Notes under the pieces: generated by a model
Database searches by the model: none
The model's input: the letters and a program-made list of their open reading frames with translations, nothing else
What the model was told of the DNA's origin: nothing
From: an uncultured Alphaproteobacteria bacterium
Lineage (GTDB): Bacteria > Pseudomonadota > Alphaproteobacteria > Caulobacterales > Hyphomonadaceae
DNA: 8,729 nucleotides
Reading direction: 5' to 3'
Assembly: GCA_903831485.1 (NCBI GenBank)
Contig: CAIKXW010000403.1
Span: forward strand, 1 to 8,729
Part shown: positions 6,560 to 8,729 of the stretch, one piece after another
Layout of the letters: each line of letters starts with the position of its first letter
How positions within the stretch are numbered: the first letter of the stretch is position 1
Position numbers and translations under genes: made by a program

Positions 6560-7039
6560 TCAACCAACTGGCAGCTGATCCGTCTGTCGGAGAGCTTCCC
6601 AAAGGGCAATGCCCGCAGACATTGCGACATTCAGCGATCGGGCTCCGCTGACCAAGGGAATTGCGACGCGTGAGTCGGCGACGGCGTGGACGTCGTCCGG
6701 GACGCCGGCCGATTCCCTGCCGAAGAGAAGGGTATCACCGCGCTTGAAGGCATGAGCTTCGAGGCGGACGCTGCCGCGAGTCGTGAAAAGGATCAGCCGT
6801 GCTCCTGAGGCCAACTGCGAGTCGCGAAATGCGGACCAGCCTGAATGACGGGAAATCGCGACGTTTTCCGCATAGTCCATCGCGGTGCGCCGCAAAGCGC
6901 GATCGGTCAGCGGGAAGCCGCACGGCTCGATAATGTCGACTGCGACTCCAAGGCACGCCGCCAGGCGGAGATTTGCCCCAAGATTCTGGGGGATGTCAGG
7001 TTGAAAGAGTGCGAGGCGCAATTTAGACGGTTCCGTCAC
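6560..7039 (-). CDS. trmL: tRNA (cytidine(34)-2'-O)-methyltransferase TrmL
   Basis: SPOUT-class, SAM-dependent RNA methyltransferase that in its characterised relatives 2'-O-methylates the wobble base (C34 or cmnm5U34) of leucine tRNAs in the cytoplasm. Starting at GTG 7039 it has 159 residues, matching the roughly 157 of E. coli TrmL. Motif 1 is PQNLGANLRL (17-26), motif 2 LLFGRESAGVP (about 104-114, Glu109) and motif 3 RSLNVAMSAG (134-143), which forms the knotted cofactor site. The reading frame is open upstream to an ATG at 7153, but that would add 38 residues with no family match and reach into petA, so I chose GTG. The Shine-Dalgarno is weak (AAGAAAG). It is divergent from petA, a pairing I believe is seen in other alphaproteobacteria. 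It is a housekeeping gene marking the boundary of the photosynthesis genes. Confidence 0.9.
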   Translation of the reverse strand: MTEPSKLRLALFQPDIPQNLGANLRLAACLGVAVDIIEPCGFPLTDRALRRTAMDYAENVAISRHSGWSAFRDSQLASGARLILFTTRGSVRLEAHAFKRGDTLLFGRESAGVPDDVHAVADSRVAIPLVSGARSLNVAMSAGIALWEALRQTDQLPVG

Positions 7040-7133
7040 GGATGGGGCTTTCTTGCGACACCACGCCACGTCGGGGTCTGACCCTGCCGCGGTGATAAGG
7101 CATCCAAAGCTCCGGATAGCATGGGAGACTCGT
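7040..7133. promoter_or_regulatory. Divergent trmL/petA intergenic region
   Basis: This 94-bp gap must hold the petABC promoter and probably the trmL promoter, unless they lie inside the neighbouring genes. I could not identify a convincing -35/-10 pair on either strand. It contains a short palindrome GGGTC-T-GACCC at 7074-7084, which might be an operator half-site pair. No exact TGT-N12-ACA or FNR-type TTGAT-N4-ATCAA site is present. The assignment rests on gene orientation, not on a recognised motif. Confidence 0.45.
7123..7128 (+). promoter_or_regulatory. Ribosome binding site deciding the petA GTG start
   Basis: GGGAGA lies 5 nt before the GTG at 7134, a good Shine-Dalgarno position. It supports starting PetA at this GTG over the in-frame ATG at 7053, which has no such signal and would prepend 27 residues to the twin-arginine leader. 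Confidence 0.7.
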
Positions 7134-7715
7134 GTGTCGGAACACGGATCCAAGGCCGCAACAGCAGACTCTGCTCACACTGGAGAAACCCGCAGGGATT
7201 TCATCCACATCGCAGCAGGCGTAGCCGCAGCCGGCGGCGTCGCGATGGTTGCATGGCCCTTCGTGCAACAACTCGGGCCCGCAGGCGACACCAAGGCCGC
7301 ATCGGCCGCGGAAGTCGACCTCTCGAAAGTGCCGGAAGGCAGCGAGATCCGGGTTGGCATTGGCGGCCTGCCCTTCTTCGTACGTCACCGCACGGCGGCG
7401 GAGGTTGCACGCGCCAAGGCCGATGACACGGCCAGCATGCGCGATCCGGCGACCGACGAGTCACGCCTCGTGAAGATGGCGGACGGTTCCTACAATGCGG
7501 CATTCCTCATCACGTCGGGCACCTGCACGCACCTCGGCTGCGTGCCGGTCGGTCCTGCGCAGGGGTCTGTCGGCGAGTTCGGCGGCTGGTACTGCCCATG
7601 CCACGGCTCGCACTACGATACGTCGGGACGTATCCGCAAAGGTCCGGCGCCAAAGAATCTGGCGATCCCGGAGTATGCGTACATCTCGCCGACAATGATC
7701 AAGATTTCGCTGTAG
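7134..7715 (+). CDS. petA: Rieske iron-sulfur subunit of cytochrome bc1
   Basis: Ubiquinol-cytochrome c reductase Rieske protein, 193 residues, a normal size. It takes the first electron from ubiquinol at the Qo site of cytochrome b and passes it to cytochrome c1, with its [2Fe-2S] domain in the periplasm. A twin-arginine motif RRDFI (20-24) precedes an uncleaved membrane anchor (about 25-47), as usual for Tat-dependent Rieske proteins. Cluster box 1 is CTHLGC (131-136) and box 2 CPCHGSHYD (154-162), giving ligands Cys131, His133, Cys154, His157 and the disulfide pair Cys136-Cys156. Ser159 and Tyr161, whose hydrogen bonds raise the potential in ubiquinone-type proteins, are kept. The segment before box 1 reads ITSGT, where Rhodobacter has a hydrophobic residue and then GV. 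The GTG start is supported by GGGAGA upstream. petB follows after 16 bp, so the two are one operon. Confidence 0.97.
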   Translation: MSEHGSKAATADSAHTGETRRDFIHIAAGVAAAGGVAMVAWPFVQQLGPAGDTKAASAAEVDLSKVPEGSEIRVGIGGLPFFVRHRTAAEVARAKADDTASMRDPATDESRLVKMADGSYNAAFLITSGTCTHLGCVPVGPAQGSVGEFGGWYCPCHGSHYDTSGRIRKGPAPKNLAIPEYAYISPTMIKISL

Positions 7716-7731
7716 TCGAAGGCAGGGGCTC

Positions 7732-8729
7732 ATGAGCGGACCGTCGATCTACGAACCCAAGACCGGCTTCGAGAAGTGGCTCGATACTCGTCTTCCTATC
7801 ATCCGCTTCGGCGCGGACCTGATGGATTTCCCGACACCGAAGAACCTGAACTACTGGTGGACTTTCGGGGGCATCCTCGCGGTCTGCCTCGTGGTGCAGA
7901 TCGTCACCGGCATCGTCCTCGCGATGCATTATGTGGCTACGACACAGGGCGCGTTCGCCTCGGTCGAGCGCATCATGCGCGATGTCGACTATGGCTGGCT
8001 GATCCGGAACATCCACGCCAACGGCGCATCGATGTTCTTCCTCGCCGTCTACATCCACATGTTTCGCGGGCTCTACTACGGCTCATACAAACAGCCGCGC
8101 GAAGTGATCTGGATCCTCGGCGTGGTGATCTACCTGCTGATGATGGCGACCGCGTTCATGGGCTATGTGCTGCCCTGGGGTCAGATGTCGTTCCACGGCT
8201 CCGCCGTCATCACGAACCTGATCGGCGCGATCCCGCTGGTCGGCGACACTGTCAAAACATACCTGATGGGCGGCCCGGCGATCGGCGACCCAACGCTGAA
8301 CCGGTTCTTCTCGCTGCACTACCTGCTGCCGTTCGTGATTGCGGGCATCGTGGTCCTGCACATCTGGGCGCTGCACGTACCGGGCAATAACAATCCGACC
8401 GGCGTGTCCGTGAAGGACGTCAAGAAGGACACGGTTCCGTTCCACCCGTACTACACGGTGAAGGACGGCTTCGCGATCCTGCTGTTCCTGCTGGTGTTCG
8501 CATACTTCGTGTTCTTCGCGCCGAACGCTCTCGGCCATGCCGACAACTCGATCGAGGCGAACCCGCTGGTGACACCGGCGCACATCGTGCCGGAATGGTA
8601 CCTGCTGCCGTTCTACGCGATCCTGCGCGCCATCACATTCGACATCGGCCCGATCGAAGCCAAGCTGCTCGGCGTGTTCGCGATGTTCGGCTCGATCCTG
8701 ATCCTGTTCGTCGTGCCCTGGCTGGACAC
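7732..8729 (+). CDS. petB: Cytochrome b of the bc1 complex (3' end beyond window)
   Basis: Membrane core of the bc1 complex, carrying hemes bL and bH and the Qo and Qi quinone sites. The window holds 332 codons plus two bases; alphaproteobacterial forms are about 410-440 residues, so roughly a quarter is missing because the window ends. Heme ligand pairs are His95/His109 (helix B) and His196/His210 (helix D), each 14 apart and two lower than in Rhodobacter. The Qo-site PEWY motif is at 287-290. The cd-helix region reads [13 protein letters not shown] (150-162): Gly156, equal to yeast Gly143, is kept, but His155 replaces the common Trp, and Ser157-Ala158 replace Ala-Thr. There is no frameshift and the rest is conserved, so the protein is probably functional. 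The ATG is preceded by GAAGG (7718-7722) and AGGGG (7724-7728). petC for cytochrome c1 would be expected next. Confidence 0.97.
   Translation, partial: MSGPSIYEPKTGFEKWLDTRLPIIRFGADLMDFPTPKNLNYWWTFGGILAVCLVVQIVTGIVLAMHYVATTQGAFASVERIMRDVDYGWLIRNIHANGASMFFLAVYIHMFRGLYYGSYKQPREVIWILGVVIYLLMMATAFMGYVLPWGQMSFHGSAVITNLIGAIPLVGDTVKTYLMGGPAIGDPTLNRFFSLHYLLPFVIAGIVVLHIWALHVPGNNNPTGVSVKDVKKDTVPFHPYYTVKDGFAILLFLLVFAYFVFFAPNALGHADNSIEANPLVTPAHIVPEWYLLPFYAILRAITFDIGPIEAKLLGVFAMFGSILILFVVPWLD

Noticed and set aside
7053..7133. An N-terminal extension of PetA starting at ATG 7053
   Set aside because: It would place 27 unrelated residues before a normal twin-arginine leader and use up the promoter gap; GTG 7134 has a well-placed GGGAGA.
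7040..7153. An N-terminal extension of TrmL starting at ATG 7153
   Set aside because: It would add 38 residues without family similarity and overlap petA; GTG 7039 gives the usual length.
1..8729. Mobile elements, CRISPR arrays, tRNA genes, toxin-antitoxin or defence genes
   Set aside because: None was seen; the window is nearly filled by eight recognisable chromosomal genes with short gaps and no flanking repeats.

Overview
The window looks like the edge of a photosynthesis gene cluster in a GC-rich alphaproteobacterium that makes bacteriochlorophyll. The minus strand carries magnesium chelatase genes (bchI, bchD), bchO and a CrtI-type phytoene desaturase. The plus strand carries the start of a cytochrome bc1 operon whose Rieske and cytochrome b proteins are of the alphaproteobacterial ubiquinol type. 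I cannot name the genus. The cytochrome b stretch with ALHVPG, NPTG and VPFHPYYT reminds me of Caulobacterales or Sphingomonadales-type proteins, but that is from memory.

Layout, left to right: crtI (minus, its 3' end lies beyond base 1), bchO, bchD, bchI (minus; transcription order I-D-O-crtI), a DUF3422 membrane-anchored protein of unknown function (minus), trmL tRNA methyltransferase (minus), a 94-bp divergent gap, then petA and petB (plus, petB runs off the right end). The window is almost fully coding. The longest gap is 95 bp, and I see no tRNA, rRNA, insertion sequence, CRISPR array or attachment site.

How the genes work together: BchI and BchD are two of the three subunits of the Mg-chelatase that inserts Mg2+ into protoporphyrin IX (the third, BchH, is not here). 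BchO is an alpha/beta hydrolase always found with them. bchI, bchD and bchO overlap by 4 bases at each junction, so they are probably translationally coupled. CrtI makes the coloured carotenoid backbone. PetA and PetB are core subunits of the bc1 complex, which closes the photosynthetic electron-transfer cycle and also serves respiration.

The most notable non-coding signal is an 18-bp palindrome, TGTC-N10-GACA, on the crtI start codon. It matches the consensus of the photosynthesis repressor PpsR/CrtJ. Two intercistronic inverted repeats, before bchI and between trmL and the DUF3422 gene, lack U-tracts and may be processing or attenuation elements. The cytochrome b fragment has an unusual Qo-site sequence (His where the common form has Trp). 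I found no clearly new multi-gene system. The least understood gene is the DUF3422 protein next to bchI.
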